Shown: positions 55,805-63,920, numbered from the stretch's first letter. The stretch is 64,000 nucleotides of DNA from OPU3-GD-OMZ sp001901525 (GCA_963981505.1 CAXCEI010000001.1:104867-168866); one strand, 5' to 3'. Made by a program: numbers and translations. Notes: generated by a model not told the origin, from the letters alone.

Positions 55805-55837
55805 TGCACCGGAAGACACCCAGTGCCTTCCGGTGCA
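55805..55837. terminator. Terminator hairpin between lipoprotein and glutaredoxin-like genes
   Basis: A perfect 11-base-pair inverted repeat TGCACCGGAAG (55805-55815) and CTTCCGGTGCA (55827-55837) has an 11-base loop. It sits between two convergent genes; a T run occurs about 15 bases later on the plus strand. Confidence 0.65.
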
Positions 55838-55901
55838 TTCTCGACTCACACGGTTTTTTTACCGTCGTTAAAGCGCCAGAATACTTTATTTGAAACCCAT
55901 T

Positions 55902-56162
55902 TCAACCCAATATTTCTGTAACAAACAACTGCACTTGTTTTTCAGTAAAAGGCCAGTGTAACTCTTGTCCTGACTCAACGTGACATAACACCGGAATAAT
56001 CAATTCATAAGCCGCTAAATACTGAGCCTCATCGACTATGTCAATTTTATTCAATGCGAGTTCTGTTGAGCATTTTGCACTGACCAATAAAACCAACTCC
56101 TCAGCCTGCTCACATAAATGACAACCTTCAGTTCCCAATAAAACCAGCATCGAATTCATCAA
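55902..56162 (-). CDS. Glutaredoxin-like protein (DUF836 type)
   Basis: An 86-residue thioredoxin-fold protein. The N-terminal strand is followed by the redox motif GTEGCHLCEQAEEL (CxxC), and the cis-proline region is YELIIPVLCHVE, with an extra cysteine. The family is often annotated as glutaredoxin 2 or DUF836; the partner is unknown. It starts 10 bases after metH in the same direction and is probably co-transcribed with it. A second ATG one codon in is equally possible. Confidence 0.85.
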   Translation of the reverse strand: MMNSMLVLLGTEGCHLCEQAEELVLLVSAKCSTELALNKIDIVDEAQYLAAYELIIPVLCHVESGQELHWPFTEKQVQLFVTEILG

Positions 56163-56172
56163 CTCTTTAGTC

Positions 56173-59100
56173 CTATAGATTAGGTGCTAACCATCGCCTT
56201 GCTTCCTCAATAGACCATCCTTTTCTGTTTGCATAATCAGTCAACTGATCAGTCGTTATTTTACCTACATTAAAAAACCGGGCATCAGCATGCGCCAAAT
56301 ACCAACCACTCACGGCCGCCGTAGGATACATCGCATAACTTTCAGTTAGTTCAATCCCGGTATTTTCTGTAGCTGACAACAAACTAAAAAGCTTATCTTT
56401 TTCAGTATGATCCGGGCACGCAGGATACCCCGGGGCTGGCCGAATACCTTCATAAGACTCCTTAATCAGCGCTTGATTATCGAGCGCTTCTTGGCTGCTA
56501 TAGCCCCAATAATTCACTCGAACCTGTTGGTGCATATATTCTGCAAAAGCTTCTGCTAATCGATCCGCTAAGGCCTTGAGCATAATCGCACTATAATCGT
56601 CGTGCTGTCTTTCAAACTCAGCCAATTTTGCTTCTATGCCTATGCCAGCAGTCACTGCAAAAGCCCCAATATAATCATTATGGCCCGCCTCAACAGGCAA
56701 TAAAAAGTCTGCTAAACAATAATTGGCTTTACCTGGAACTTTACTGTTCTGTTGGCGCAAGTGACACAATGTTTCACGTATAGATGACTGTTGTTCATCT
56801 TCATAAATAACAATATCATCGCCTTGACTATGCGCTGGATAGAAGCCTATGACTGCTTTCGCAATTAACCATTTTTCAGCAACAATTGATTCCAACATCA
56901 CAGAAGCATCTTGAAACAGAGCCTTCGCATGTTCACCGACGACACTATCTTCTAAAATAGCCGGATAGCTTCCCGCTAACTCCCATGTTTGAAAAAATGG
57001 CGACCAATCTATAAATTCAACCAATGTTTCTAACGCTATATTATCTATGACTTTATTACCCAAAAATGATGGCCGATATGATTGACTCTTATTGACCTCA
57101 AATTTATTGGCTCGTGCTTCAGTCAAAGTCAGCAAGGTACTTTTTGATTTTCGCCCCTTATGACGCTCCCGAACCTGTTGATATTCCGCCTGAATACCTT
57201 TCACAAAAGCCTCTTTTTTATCCTGACTTAATAACTTATTGGCAACTCCTACCGCTCTTGATGCATCGGCCACATAAACACTAGGACCATGATAATTATG
57301 CTCAATCTTAACGGCCGTATGCGCACGTGACGTGGTTGCTCCACCGATCATTATCGGAATATCAAATTCCAGACGCTCCATCTCCTTAGCAACATGAACC
57401 ATTTCATCAAGCGAGGGCGTTATCAGTCCACTCAACCCGATAATATCGACATTTTCTTCCTTGGCCCGCTTCAAAATAGTACTGGCCGGCACCATCACAC
57501 CCAAATCAATGACTTCATAGTTGTTACACTGTAAAACCACACCGACAATATTTTTACCAATATCATGAACATCGCCTTTCACTGTCGCCATCAAAATTTT
57601 ACCGTTGCTTTCGATCTTTCCTGACTTTTCCTCTGCCATAAAAGGCAATAAATAAGCTACCGCTTTTTTCATAACCCTTGCTGATTTAACGACTTGTGGC
57701 AAAAACATTTTGCCTGCGCCAAATAGATCACCCACTTCGTTCATGCCGTCCATCAGTGGACCTTCAATCACTTTTAACGACAGACCAAAGCCTTGACGTG
57801 CTTCCTCGGTATCTTCTTCAATATACTCGGTGATGCCTTTAACCAACGCATATGAAATTCGTTTATTAACAGCCTCATTCCGCCAACTTAAATCCTCTTT
57901 CTTACCACCAGCACTACTGCCACCGATAAATTGTTCAGCCAGTGCCAATAATTTTTCCGTCGCATCACCATGCTTATTCAGCACAACCTCTTCGACAGCC
58001 TCTTTTAATGTTTTGGGAATATCATCATAAACTGCCAATTGTCCCGCATTCACAATCCCCAGATCCATACCCGCTTTAACCGCGTAATATAAGAAGACCG
58101 CATGTATTGCTTCTCTAACCGGCTCATTGCCACGAAAAGAAAATGACACATTAGAAACCCCTCCCGAAATTAACGCATGCGGCAATGCCGCCTTAATTTC
58201 TCGCGTTGCTTCAATAAAATCCACACCATAATTATTATGCTCATCAATTCCAGTAGCAATGGCAAAAATATTAGGATCAAAAATAATATCCTCAGCAGGA
58301 AAACCAACCTCTTCTGTTAAAATTTTATAAGCCCTTTGACAAATATCAACTTTTCGATCCCGTGTATCTGCCTGTCCGACTTCATCAAAAGCCATAACAA
58401 TCGCAGCGGCACCATAGCGCCTAATTAGCTGAGCCTGCTGTTTAAAAATGGCTTCACCCTCTTTAAGCGAGATAGAATTAACAATTCCTTTTCCTTGAAT
58501 ACACTTAAGACCGGCTTCAATAATGTCCCATTTAGAAGAGTCAATCATCACCGGGACTCTTGAAATATCCGGCTCAGAGGCAACCAATAATAAAAATCTG
58601 ACCATCGCCTCTTTTGATTCCAACATGCCCTCATCCATGTTGATATCAATAATCTGTGCACCATTAACAACCTGCTGCCGGGCTACATCTAAGGCCGCCT
58701 CATAATCTTCTTCAACGATTAATCGCTTAAAACGTGCCGACCCCGTTACGTTAGTCCTTTCACCAACATTAACAAACAAAGACTCAGGGCCAATATTAAA
58801 TGGCTCTAAACCAGAAAGACGACATTTTTTCTCTATCGTTGGTATTTTTCGAGGCGGATGTTTTTCTACCGCTTGAATAATAGCTTTAATATGCGCAGGT
58901 GACGTTCCACAACAGCCGCCAATGATATTGATATAGCCACTTTTAGCCCAATCGCCTAACTCAATCGCCATTGCTTCTGGCAATTCATCGTATTCACCAA
59001 ATTCATTTGGCAAACCCGCATTAGGGTGTGCTGAAACATGCGTTTCAGCAAGCATACTTAACTCTTCCACATATTGGCGTAATTCGCCGGCACCTAAGGC

Positions 59101-59841
59101 GCAATTAAAACCAATTGATATCGGTTCAATATGACGAACTGAATTCCAAAAAGCTTCCACCGTCTGCCCTGATAACGTTCTACCTGACGCATCTGTAATG
59201 GTGCCAGAAATCATGACAGGATACCGGGTGTTGGTATTCTCAAAATACTGATCAATAGCAAAAAGGGCCGCCTTTGCATTGAGCGTATCAAAAATAGTTT
59301 CAACCAATAAAATATCTGCACCACCATCAATCAGCCCGGTTATCGCTTCCGTGTATGCTATAACCAGAGTATCAAAGTCAACATTTCTAAACCCAGGATC
59401 ATTCACATCGGGGGAAATAGATGCTGTTCTATTAGTCGGTCCTAGAACTCCGGCTACAAACCGCGGTTTTTCAGGAGTCGCACTTGTCACTTCATCGGCA
59501 ACTTGTCTTGCTATTTTTGCAGACACACAATTTAATTCATACGCCAATGACTCCATTTGATAATCTGCCATTGCGATCGTTGTGGCATTAAACGTATTGG
59601 TTTCCACAATATCTGAACCGGCATCAAAATATGCCCGGTGAATTGCCTTGATTATATCGGGCTGAGTCAACGACAGTAGATCATTATTTCCCTTAAGATC
59701 ACTGCACCAGTGAGCAAACTGCTCCCCCCGGTAATCGACTTCACTCAATTTATATTCCTGAATCATGGTGCCCATTGCACCGTCCAAAAATAAAATTCTA
59801 TTCGTTAATTGTTCAGCTAATAAATTCTGGTGATTGTTCAT
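56173..59841 (-). CDS. metH: Cobalamin-dependent methionine synthase
   Basis: Transfers a methyl group from methyl-tetrahydrofolate to homocysteine by way of cobalamin. The homocysteine module (about residues 1-330) has FLDGAMGTMIQEY, zinc ligands in GFNCALGA and IIGGCCGTSPAHI. The folate module (about 355-630) has ERTNVTGSARFKRL. The cobalamin module (about 650-890) contains DVHDIGKNIVGVVLQCN with the lower-ligand histidine, and the activation domain fills the end (RPAPGYPACPDHTEK). At 1222 residues it is full length. Only 124 bases precede it, and they include a terminator, so no cobalamin riboswitch fits. Confidence 0.97.
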   Translation of the reverse strand: MNNHQNLLAEQLTNRILFLDGAMGTMIQEYKLSEVDYRGEQFAHWCSDLKGNNDLLSLTQPDIIKAIHRAYFDAGSDIVETNTFNATTIAMADYQMESLAYELNCVSAKIARQVADEVTSATPEKPRFVAGVLGPTNRTASISPDVNDPGFRNVDFDTLVIAYTEAITGLIDGGADILLVETIFDTLNAKAALFAIDQYFENTNTRYPVMISGTITDASGRTLSGQTVEAFWNSVRHIEPISIGFNCALGAGELRQYVEELSMLAETHVSAHPNAGLPNEFGEYDELPEAMAIELGDWAKSGYINIIGGCCGTSPAHIKAIIQAVEKHPPRKIPTIEKKCRLSGLEPFNIGPESLFVNVGERTNVTGSARFKRLIVEEDYEAALDVARQQVVNGAQIIDINMDEGMLESKEAMVRFLLLVASEPDISRVPVMIDSSKWDIIEAGLKCIQGKGIVNSISLKEGEAIFKQQAQLIRRYGAAAIVMAFDEVGQADTRDRKVDICQRAYKILTEEVGFPAEDIIFDPNIFAIATGIDEHNNYGVDFIEATREIKAALPHALISGGVSNVSFSFRGNEPVREAIHAVFLYYAVKAGMDLGIVNAGQLAVYDDIPKTLKEAVEEVVLNKHGDATEKLLALAEQFIGGSSAGGKKEDLSWRNEAVNKRISYALVKGITEYIEEDTEEARQGFGLSLKVIEGPLMDGMNEVGDLFGAGKMFLPQVVKSARVMKKAVAYLLPFMAEEKSGKIESNGKILMATVKGDVHDIGKNIVGVVLQCNNYEVIDLGVMVPASTILKRAKEENVDIIGLSGLITPSLDEMVHVAKEMERLEFDIPIMIGGATTSRAHTAVKIEHNYHGPSVYVADASRAVGVANKLLSQDKKEAFVKGIQAEYQQVRERHKGRKSKSTLLTLTEARANKFEVNKSQSYRPSFLGNKVIDNIALETLVEFIDWSPFFQTWELAGSYPAILEDSVVGEHAKALFQDASVMLESIVAEKWLIAKAVIGFYPAHSQGDDIVIYEDEQQSSIRETLCHLRQQNSKVPGKANYCLADFLLPVEAGHNDYIGAFAVTAGIGIEAKLAEFERQHDDYSAIMLKALADRLAEAFAEYMHQQVRVNYWGYSSQEALDNQALIKESYEGIRPAPGYPACPDHTEKDKLFSLLSATENTGIELTESYAMYPTAAVSGWYLAHADARFFNVGKITTDQLTDYANRKGWSIEEARRWLAPNL

Positions 59842-59903
59842 AAAATTAAATTTAATTAATAAGGTACTTTACATAACGACCTAATGCAGCCCGCAGATAC
59901 AAG

Positions 59904-59928
59904 AAAGCCTAGGCAAGGCCTAGGCTTT
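59904..59928 (-). terminator. Terminator downstream of the 157-residue membrane protein gene
   Basis: A 10-base-pair inverted repeat AAAGCCTAGG (59904-59913) and CCTAGGCTTT (59919-59928) with a 5-base loop follows the 59966 stop on the minus strand. It separates that gene from metH. Confidence 0.7.
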
Positions 59929-59965
59929 TAAACACTAAGTATTACTTTTTTAGAGAACGTTATTT

Positions 59966-60439
59966 TTACTCTTCACCTTTGTCTTTTTTCGAGGCATCAG
60001 TTGAGCCATCTACGGCCTCTTCACCCTCAGCACTGGGTGTTTTGCCCTCAACATTATTCATTGAAGAAACTACACCCTTGAAAATATTCATATGACTGAA
60101 CATCACTGAAGGCCCCCAGCCCCCTTTTAGTACAAATTTAGCCCGAATAACTGCTGCAACCAAAAAGCCCATCAAAGGTGCCGCTAGCTCACGAAAAGCT
60201 GACATTAATCGATTGCCAAAATCTTTGGTCTGCATAGCTGCTAAATCAGCCTGATCAACGCCAGTATCGTCATTCTCGGTTAAAAACAAGAGGACATCGA
60301 CGTAAATCCAAAGAAACTGAATTGCAAAAAGAGATCCTGCTGCAATTGCAACCCATTTAAAACCCCCACTGGTACCGGCTCGAACGGCTGCCTGATATGT
60401 CCAACAAGCCACGTAAATTGTTAATAAACCACCTATCAT
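59966..60439 (-). CDS. Membrane protein with acidic tail, unknown
   Basis: A 157-residue protein I do not recognise. Three hydrophobic segments are seen at about residues 1-18, 26-53 and 86-105. A loop with several acidic residues (ENDDTGVDQADLAAMQTKDF) lies between the second and third. The last 30 residues are polar and highly charged (SAEGEEAVDGSTDASKKDK and more), probably disordered. The frame is supported by GAGAGAGAG before the ATG, a fitting promoter upstream and a terminator downstream. No known domain could be named. It may belong to a lineage-restricted family. Confidence 0.7.
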   Translation of the reverse strand: MIGGLLTIYVACWTYQAAVRAGTSGGFKWVAIAAGSLFAIQFLWIYVDVLLFLTENDDTGVDQADLAAMQTKDFGNRLMSAFRELAAPLMGFLVAAVIRAKFVLKGGWGPSVMFSHMNIFKGVVSSMNNVEGKTPSAEGEEAVDGSTDASKKDKGEE

Positions 60440-60522
60440 AATTCTCTCTCTCGTTATATTTGGTTAATAAAGATGAACAATCAGCCCTTAAATATAATTT
60501 CACCTTAACTTAAGGAGTATCC

Positions 60523-60594
60523 TTGTCCTATTATAATACTTTAATTTTAACTCTGCCAATTGCTATATTATTTCGTTTTTACAATAGCCACTAA
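60523..60594 (+). other. Possible 23-residue hydrophobic peptide ORF
   Basis: A TTG at 60523 has a perfect AAGGAG five bases before it and opens a frame of 23 codons, product MSYYNTLILTLPIAILFRFY plus three residues. The peptide is hydrophobic and could span the membrane. However, the same bases form the probable promoter of the opposite gene, so chance is a real alternative. Confidence 0.2.
60530..60559 (-). promoter_or_regulatory. Probable sigma-70 promoter for the 157-residue membrane protein
   Basis: Read on the minus strand, TTGGCA (60554-60559), an 18-base spacer and TATAAT (60530-60535) form a good sigma-70 promoter, with about 90 bases from the -10 box to the start codon at 60439. 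Confidence 0.5.
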
Positions 60595-60726
60595 CTCTAA
60601 ATTTATTTAACCACCCACTATTTATTTATTTACGCATTGCTAAAATGTATTTAGTTTGGTAGCATGTGGAGTTCTGATGCTTATGAATGGCTCATTTTAT
60701 TAATTAAACTACTTGGAGGATCCTCG

Positions 60727-60858
60727 ATGGGATTTATTCTTGATATGACGGAAACGTTGAAAACACCAGCTGGCTTAGTTGGTCTTGTTGTACTAATTGG
60801 TATCATTTATGTATGGTACAAATGGATGTTCGCTCCTCATCCAGACGACGAAGACTAA
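60727..60858 (+). CDS. Small single-pass membrane protein, 43 residues
   Basis: A 43-residue protein starting MGFILDMTETLKTPAGLVGL. One membrane segment covers about residues 16-33 and is followed by an aromatic-rich border (WYKWMFAP) and an acidic end (HPDDED). The ATG at 60727 has GGAGG seven bases before it; the earlier in-frame ATG at 60664 lacks one and would add 21 residues. A very strong terminator follows, which together with the ribosome site makes this a real, monocistronic gene. I do not recognise the family. Confidence 0.7.
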   Translation: MGFILDMTETLKTPAGLVGLVVLIGIIYVWYKWMFAPHPDDED

Positions 60859-60918
60859 TATAGATTACGAATCTATATTGACTGAACAACACGTTCAAGT
60901 CTAATTAGTCAGAATCAT

Positions 60919-60964
60919 AAACCGCTGAATGTTCTTAACTGAACTTCAGCGGTTTATTTTTTTC
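60919..60964 (+). terminator. Strong rho-independent terminator after the 43-residue gene
   Basis: An 11-base-pair stem (60919-60929 with 60945-60955) continues, after one bulged base, in a GTTC/GAAC stem with a six-base loop, then runs into T-rich sequence to 60964. Confidence 0.9.
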
Positions 60965-61102
60965 TGCCTTAATATCATTCCCCAACCACACACCTGCAAA
61001 CTTCTTTTCTTATCAAGTGTTGATTTAAATCAACACCCAATAACACTCACTCTTGTTATCCTTCTCATCCTTAATACCTAAACGTCCCCGTAAATTGAAA
61101 CC

Positions 61103-62947
61103 ATGCGCCAATTTATTGCAAAGTTTATCAAACAAAACATTAATACCACCGTTCCTGCTACAGGCCTGGCAATATTTCGCTGCCTTTATGGAATCATAGT
61201 TTTTCAAGAAGTTATTTTCTTATTATTTTTTCGCCACTTAATATTTGACCCAATCCCGTTTATTGATAACGCATACCCTCTCATCCCTTTATTTCTGATA
61301 TTTTGGGCATTCATTGGGATCTGCTTAATTGTTGGCCGTCATTGTCAATTTGCCACAGTCAGCAACTACTTACTCTGGCTCGTTTTCCTGAACTTCACCC
61401 CCATGCGTCATGAGTTTTCAGGTGGTTTCGATCAGTTTATGATTGCCTGTGGCTTTTTACTTATATTCTTGCCTATTAACCGAGCCTGGTCATTAGACTT
61501 GCTGCGCTATCGTTTAAATAAATTAACGACCCCTATCCCAGAGGCAAAAGATGTCTCCATTCTTTGCTACTTTCTACCCATTATATTTTGTTTGTGTTTC
61601 CTATATGCTGACTCAGCCATTCATAAACTGTGGGCTCCGCATTGGCGAAACGGCTTAGGTGCGTGGCTCCCTTCCAGCCATCCCTATTATATTTCTGCAC
61701 TTGATCTTTCATGGCTGCTTAATAATGAACTGTTGCAACGCAGCATCGGCTACACGGTCATTATTTTTCAATTCGCTTTTCCTTTTTTTGTTTTTCGCCG
61801 ACACTTTCAACCCCTGTTTCTTATTGTTGGCGCAACATTACATTTAGGAATTACCCTGTCCTTCAACATTTATCCATTCGGTCTTATAATGTTTTTTTTC
61901 TATGCGCTCGTAGTACCTCCGCATTGGTGGCGCATACTAAAACAGAAAATAAGCTATCAATCCCCATTGGTTACTGTTTTTTATCAACCGCACAATCCCA
62001 ACCAGATTCGCCAGATAATTCTATTACAACATTTTGATTTTTTTAACACCATTCAATTTAAGGAAGACACTAACAATCATTTGCAATACTTTTACACCTT
62101 AAATAAACAACAAGAACCCTGTTATGGTCACTTGGCATACGCCACTGTCTTCTACCACATGCGCTATACGCTACCACTCAGTTTACTTTTTTTTATTCCT
62201 GGAATTGGACCGCTGATCATCAAAAAACAACCTGATAAAAAGCCCCCTAGTCAGACCCACTATCCAGTTTTACCTCCAACTGTTCTTTATGATGCTCTAT
62301 ACCGTCAATACCACAACCAACCAGTTAAATTTATCTATAAATTTTCCAAAATCCTCTGCCTCCTTACCATCTTGCAACTGAATAGCACTATCAATTATGC
62401 TTTTTTATACCGACTCAATTTACACGAAAACCCGACTTTAACCCCCATAACCAATGCCAGTAATATTATTTGTGTATTAAGTCATACTTTTTTAGGTATA
62501 ACCCCCCACGCACTTTATCTTCACGATCATTTCCAAGGATATAATCGTATATTAGCTATTCAGTATCTAGGTAACGACAATAACTACCATTGGCTACCCT
62601 TTGTTAATGAACAAGGTCGAATCACTGCCCCTAATTGGGGACGAGTACATTCGATGTGGGCCAACAGGGCCGTGACTCCCAACATGAAACAAAAAACATT
62701 AACTCAAGCCTTAACGAAGATTACTGCCTTTTGGGGAACCAAAGTGGGACTAACGCTGAATAACGCCTACTTTCGGATTCTTTCTAAACCTATTCACTCA
62801 CCCTCTCAATGGCAATTTAATTTACGGAATGAAAACTTAAATGGACCATGGCAAACCATTGGATCTGCTCAATGGCTAAATACAAAATTTAGCGCGACAT
62901 TTAATGACTCTTTTTTTCAAAAACAAACCCATGACAAAAAATACTAA
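61103..62947 (+). CDS. HTTM-domain membrane protein with degenerate DCC domain
   Basis: A 614-residue membrane protein. Residues about 15-285 form an HTTM domain, related to vitamin K-dependent gamma-carboxylase, with several membrane segments and the conserved GLAIFRCLYGIIVFQE start and DSAIHKL, GATLHLGITLSFN motifs. Residues about 290-385 align with a DCC (DUF393) thiol-disulfide domain, including its hydrophobic end YTLPLSLLFFIPGIGPLI, but where DCC proteins have YDGxCxxC this one has FYQPHNPNQ, with no cysteine. A third part (about 415-614) has one membrane segment and a globular end with many Trp, Tyr and His. The function is unknown; the usual DCC redox chemistry is unlikely. Confidence 0.75.
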   Translation: MRQFIAKFIKQNINTTVPATGLAIFRCLYGIIVFQEVIFLLFFRHLIFDPIPFIDNAYPLIPLFLIFWAFIGICLIVGRHCQFATVSNYLLWLVFLNFTPMRHEFSGGFDQFMIACGFLLIFLPINRAWSLDLLRYRLNKLTTPIPEAKDVSILCYFLPIIFCLCFLYADSAIHKLWAPHWRNGLGAWLPSSHPYYISALDLSWLLNNELLQRSIGYTVIIFQFAFPFFVFRRHFQPLFLIVGATLHLGITLSFNIYPFGLIMFFFYALVVPPHWWRILKQKISYQSPLVTVFYQPHNPNQIRQIILLQHFDFFNTIQFKEDTNNHLQYFYTLNKQQEPCYGHLAYATVFYHMRYTLPLSLLFFIPGIGPLIIKKQPDKKPPSQTHYPVLPPTVLYDALYRQYHNQPVKFIYKFSKILCLLTILQLNSTINYAFLYRLNLHENPTLTPITNASNIICVLSHTFLGITPHALYLHDHFQGYNRILAIQYLGNDNNYHWLPFVNEQGRITAPNWGRVHSMWANRAVTPNMKQKTLTQALTKITAFWGTKVGLTLNNAYFRILSKPIHSPSQWQFNLRNENLNGPWQTIGSAQWLNTKFSATFNDSFFQKQTHDKKY

Positions 62948-62994
62948 TTTAATTAAATCTTGCATCAGTCCTTAGGCGTTTGATAAAAGAGCAA

Positions 62995-63012
62995 GTGCGT
63001 TTTGAAACGCAC
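62995..63012. repeat. Short hairpin between the HTTM gene and the small-protein modules
   Basis: GTGCGTT and AACGCAC are complementary around a TTGA loop. There is no T run, so it may be a weak terminator for the HTTM gene or part of the leader of the following module. Confidence 0.35.
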
Positions 63013-63049
63013 AAATAATAAAAAAATTTAGATTTTAAAGAAGGTCTTT

Positions 63050-63160
63050 GTGAAAAAAACATTAACTGCATTAGCCATGGTTGCAGGCCTTACTGGTTGC
63101 TAAGATGATCATGATGATTCACAACAACGTGTTTCAAACTCTACTTCAGTTAAGCTATAA
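63050..63160 (+). pseudogene. Small lipoprotein gene, copy 1, interrupted by TAA after the lipobox cysteine
   Basis: A GTG at 63050, with AAGAAGG five bases before it, opens MKKTLTALAMVAGLTGC and then meets TAA at 63101-63103. The intact paralogue at 63534 has TTA (Leu) at the same place. After the stop the same frame continues for 18 codons with a product like that of the paralogue (shared DD, QQR, S, SV and L positions) and ends in TAA at 63160. One T-to-A change therefore explains the break. The peptide made would end on the very cysteine that is normally lipidated. A sequencing error cannot be excluded. Confidence 0.7.
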
Positions 63161-63220
63161 TTCACAAGAAATAAATTTTAGAATTTATTAATAATTTTGT
63201 TGATATATTAAGGATTGAAA

Positions 63221-63397
63221 ATGGCTGATCAAGAAAAAGATACTATGTTAATTTGGATAGGAGCTTTAATCTTAGTTACTGTTACTTTAGTACTATTGTT
63301 GAAAGAAGACGAAACCAGACATTTAACCGGTGGTTACCAAGAGTTAGATGATCAGGTTAGCAAACAATTAAACTCAGGCGCTACTAATAGAATGTAA
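63221..63397 (+). CDS. Small single-pass membrane protein, module copy 1
   Basis: A 58-residue protein. After a charged N-terminus (MADQEKDT) comes one membrane segment (about residues 9-27), then a 31-residue polar tail beginning KEDETRHLTGGYQELDDQ and ending in NSGATNRM. The ATG at 63221 has AAGGA six bases before it, better than the ATG two codons earlier. It follows the interrupted lipoprotein gene by 60 bases and is followed by its own terminator. Its tail is strongly conserved with the protein at 63698. The family is unknown to me. Confidence 0.75.
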   Translation: MADQEKDTMLIWIGALILVTVTLVLLLKEDETRHLTGGYQELDDQVSKQLNSGATNRM

Positions 63398-63416
63398 GTA
63401 TTTTATTGTTCAAAGT

Positions 63417-63441
63417 AAAACTCAAATTTTAAGGGTTTTTT
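63417..63441 (+). terminator. Terminator after module copy 1
   Basis: A 7-pair stem AAAACTC (63417-63423) and GGGTTTT (63433-63439) with a 9-base loop merges into a T run. Confidence 0.6.
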
Positions 63442-63533
63442 CTTGCACAACCATACAAAAATATGTTCCAATAAACCTGTGACAATTTGTCGCACCAATA
63501 ATAATAACGATTATTTTTTTGAAGGAGAATTTC

Positions 63534-63653
63534 ATGAAAAAAATATTAACAGCATTAGCTATGGTTGCAATGGTGGTTGGACTTACAGGTTGCTTAGATG
63601 ATCCTGATGGCGGACAACAACGTTTATCTAGCAACACTTCAGTTACACTTTAA
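63534..63653 (+). CDS. Small lipoprotein, module copy 2 (intact)
   Basis: A 39-residue protein, MKKILTALAMVAMVVGLTGC followed by a mature part of only 19 further residues starting LDDPDGGQQRLSS. It is a lipoprotein signal peptide with lipobox GLTGC; leucine at position +2 points to the outer membrane. GAAGGAG stands ahead of the ATG. The size and build recall entericidin-like peptides but without sequence match. The gene is 44 bases upstream of the second small membrane protein, mirroring copy 1. Confidence 0.75.
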   Translation: MKKILTALAMVAMVVGLTGCLDDPDGGQQRLSSNTSVTL

Positions 63654-63697
63654 AGTATTTTACTTTAATTCTAATTTATAAATTTAAGGAGCTTAAA

Positions 63698-63871
63698 ATG
63701 GCTGATCAACAAGAAGGTTTTTCACTGTGGCTACTAGCGCCAATCGTATTCATTCTAGTTTTAGTATTCATGTTAAAACAAGATGAAACTAAACATTTAA
63801 CTGGCGGTTACGAAGAGTTGAATGCAGAAGTTGGTAAACAATTAAACTCAGGTGCTGCTAACAGAATGTAA
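63698..63871 (+). CDS. Small single-pass membrane protein, module copy 2
   Basis: A 57-residue protein starting MADQQEGFSLWLLAPIVFIL. The membrane segment (about residues 8-26) has little in common with copy 1, yet the tail KQDETKHLTGGYEELNAEVG to NSGAANRM is nearly the same. AAGGAG lies seven bases before the ATG. It ends before a clear rho-independent terminator. The function is unknown. Confidence 0.8.
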   Translation: MADQQEGFSLWLLAPIVFILVLVFMLKQDETKHLTGGYEELNAEVGKQLNSGAANRM

Positions 63872-63890
63872 GCAATTTCTGATTTAATAA

Positions 63891-63920
63891 AAAAAACCTC
63901 TTTTTAAGGGGTTTTTTTTT
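63891..63920 (+). terminator. Rho-independent terminator after module copy 2
   Basis: The stem AAAAAACCTC (63891-63900) pairs with GGGGTTTTTT (63908-63917) around a TTTTTAA loop and ends in a run of T. Nothing recognisable follows to the window end. Confidence 0.85.

Larger units (their letters stand above)
63050..63871 (+). repeat. Tandem duplication of a lipoprotein plus membrane-protein module
   Basis: Two copies of the same two-gene module (63050-63397 and 63534-63871) are offset by about 480 bases. Each has a tiny lipoprotein gene, a short gap, a 57-58 residue membrane protein gene and a terminator. The non-coding parts and the membrane segments have diverged, while the signal peptides and C-terminal tails remain similar, so the duplication is not recent. 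Confidence 0.85.

Noticed and set aside
59842..59965. Possible cobalamin riboswitch before metH
   Set aside because: The gap is only 124 bases and contains the terminator of the neighbouring gene; no B12-box-like sequence was seen and there is no space for the element.
63422..63637. A 71-codon minus-strand frame across lipoprotein copy 2
   Set aside because: It covers the terminator of module 1 and is antisense to a lipoprotein with a proper ribosome site and signal peptide.
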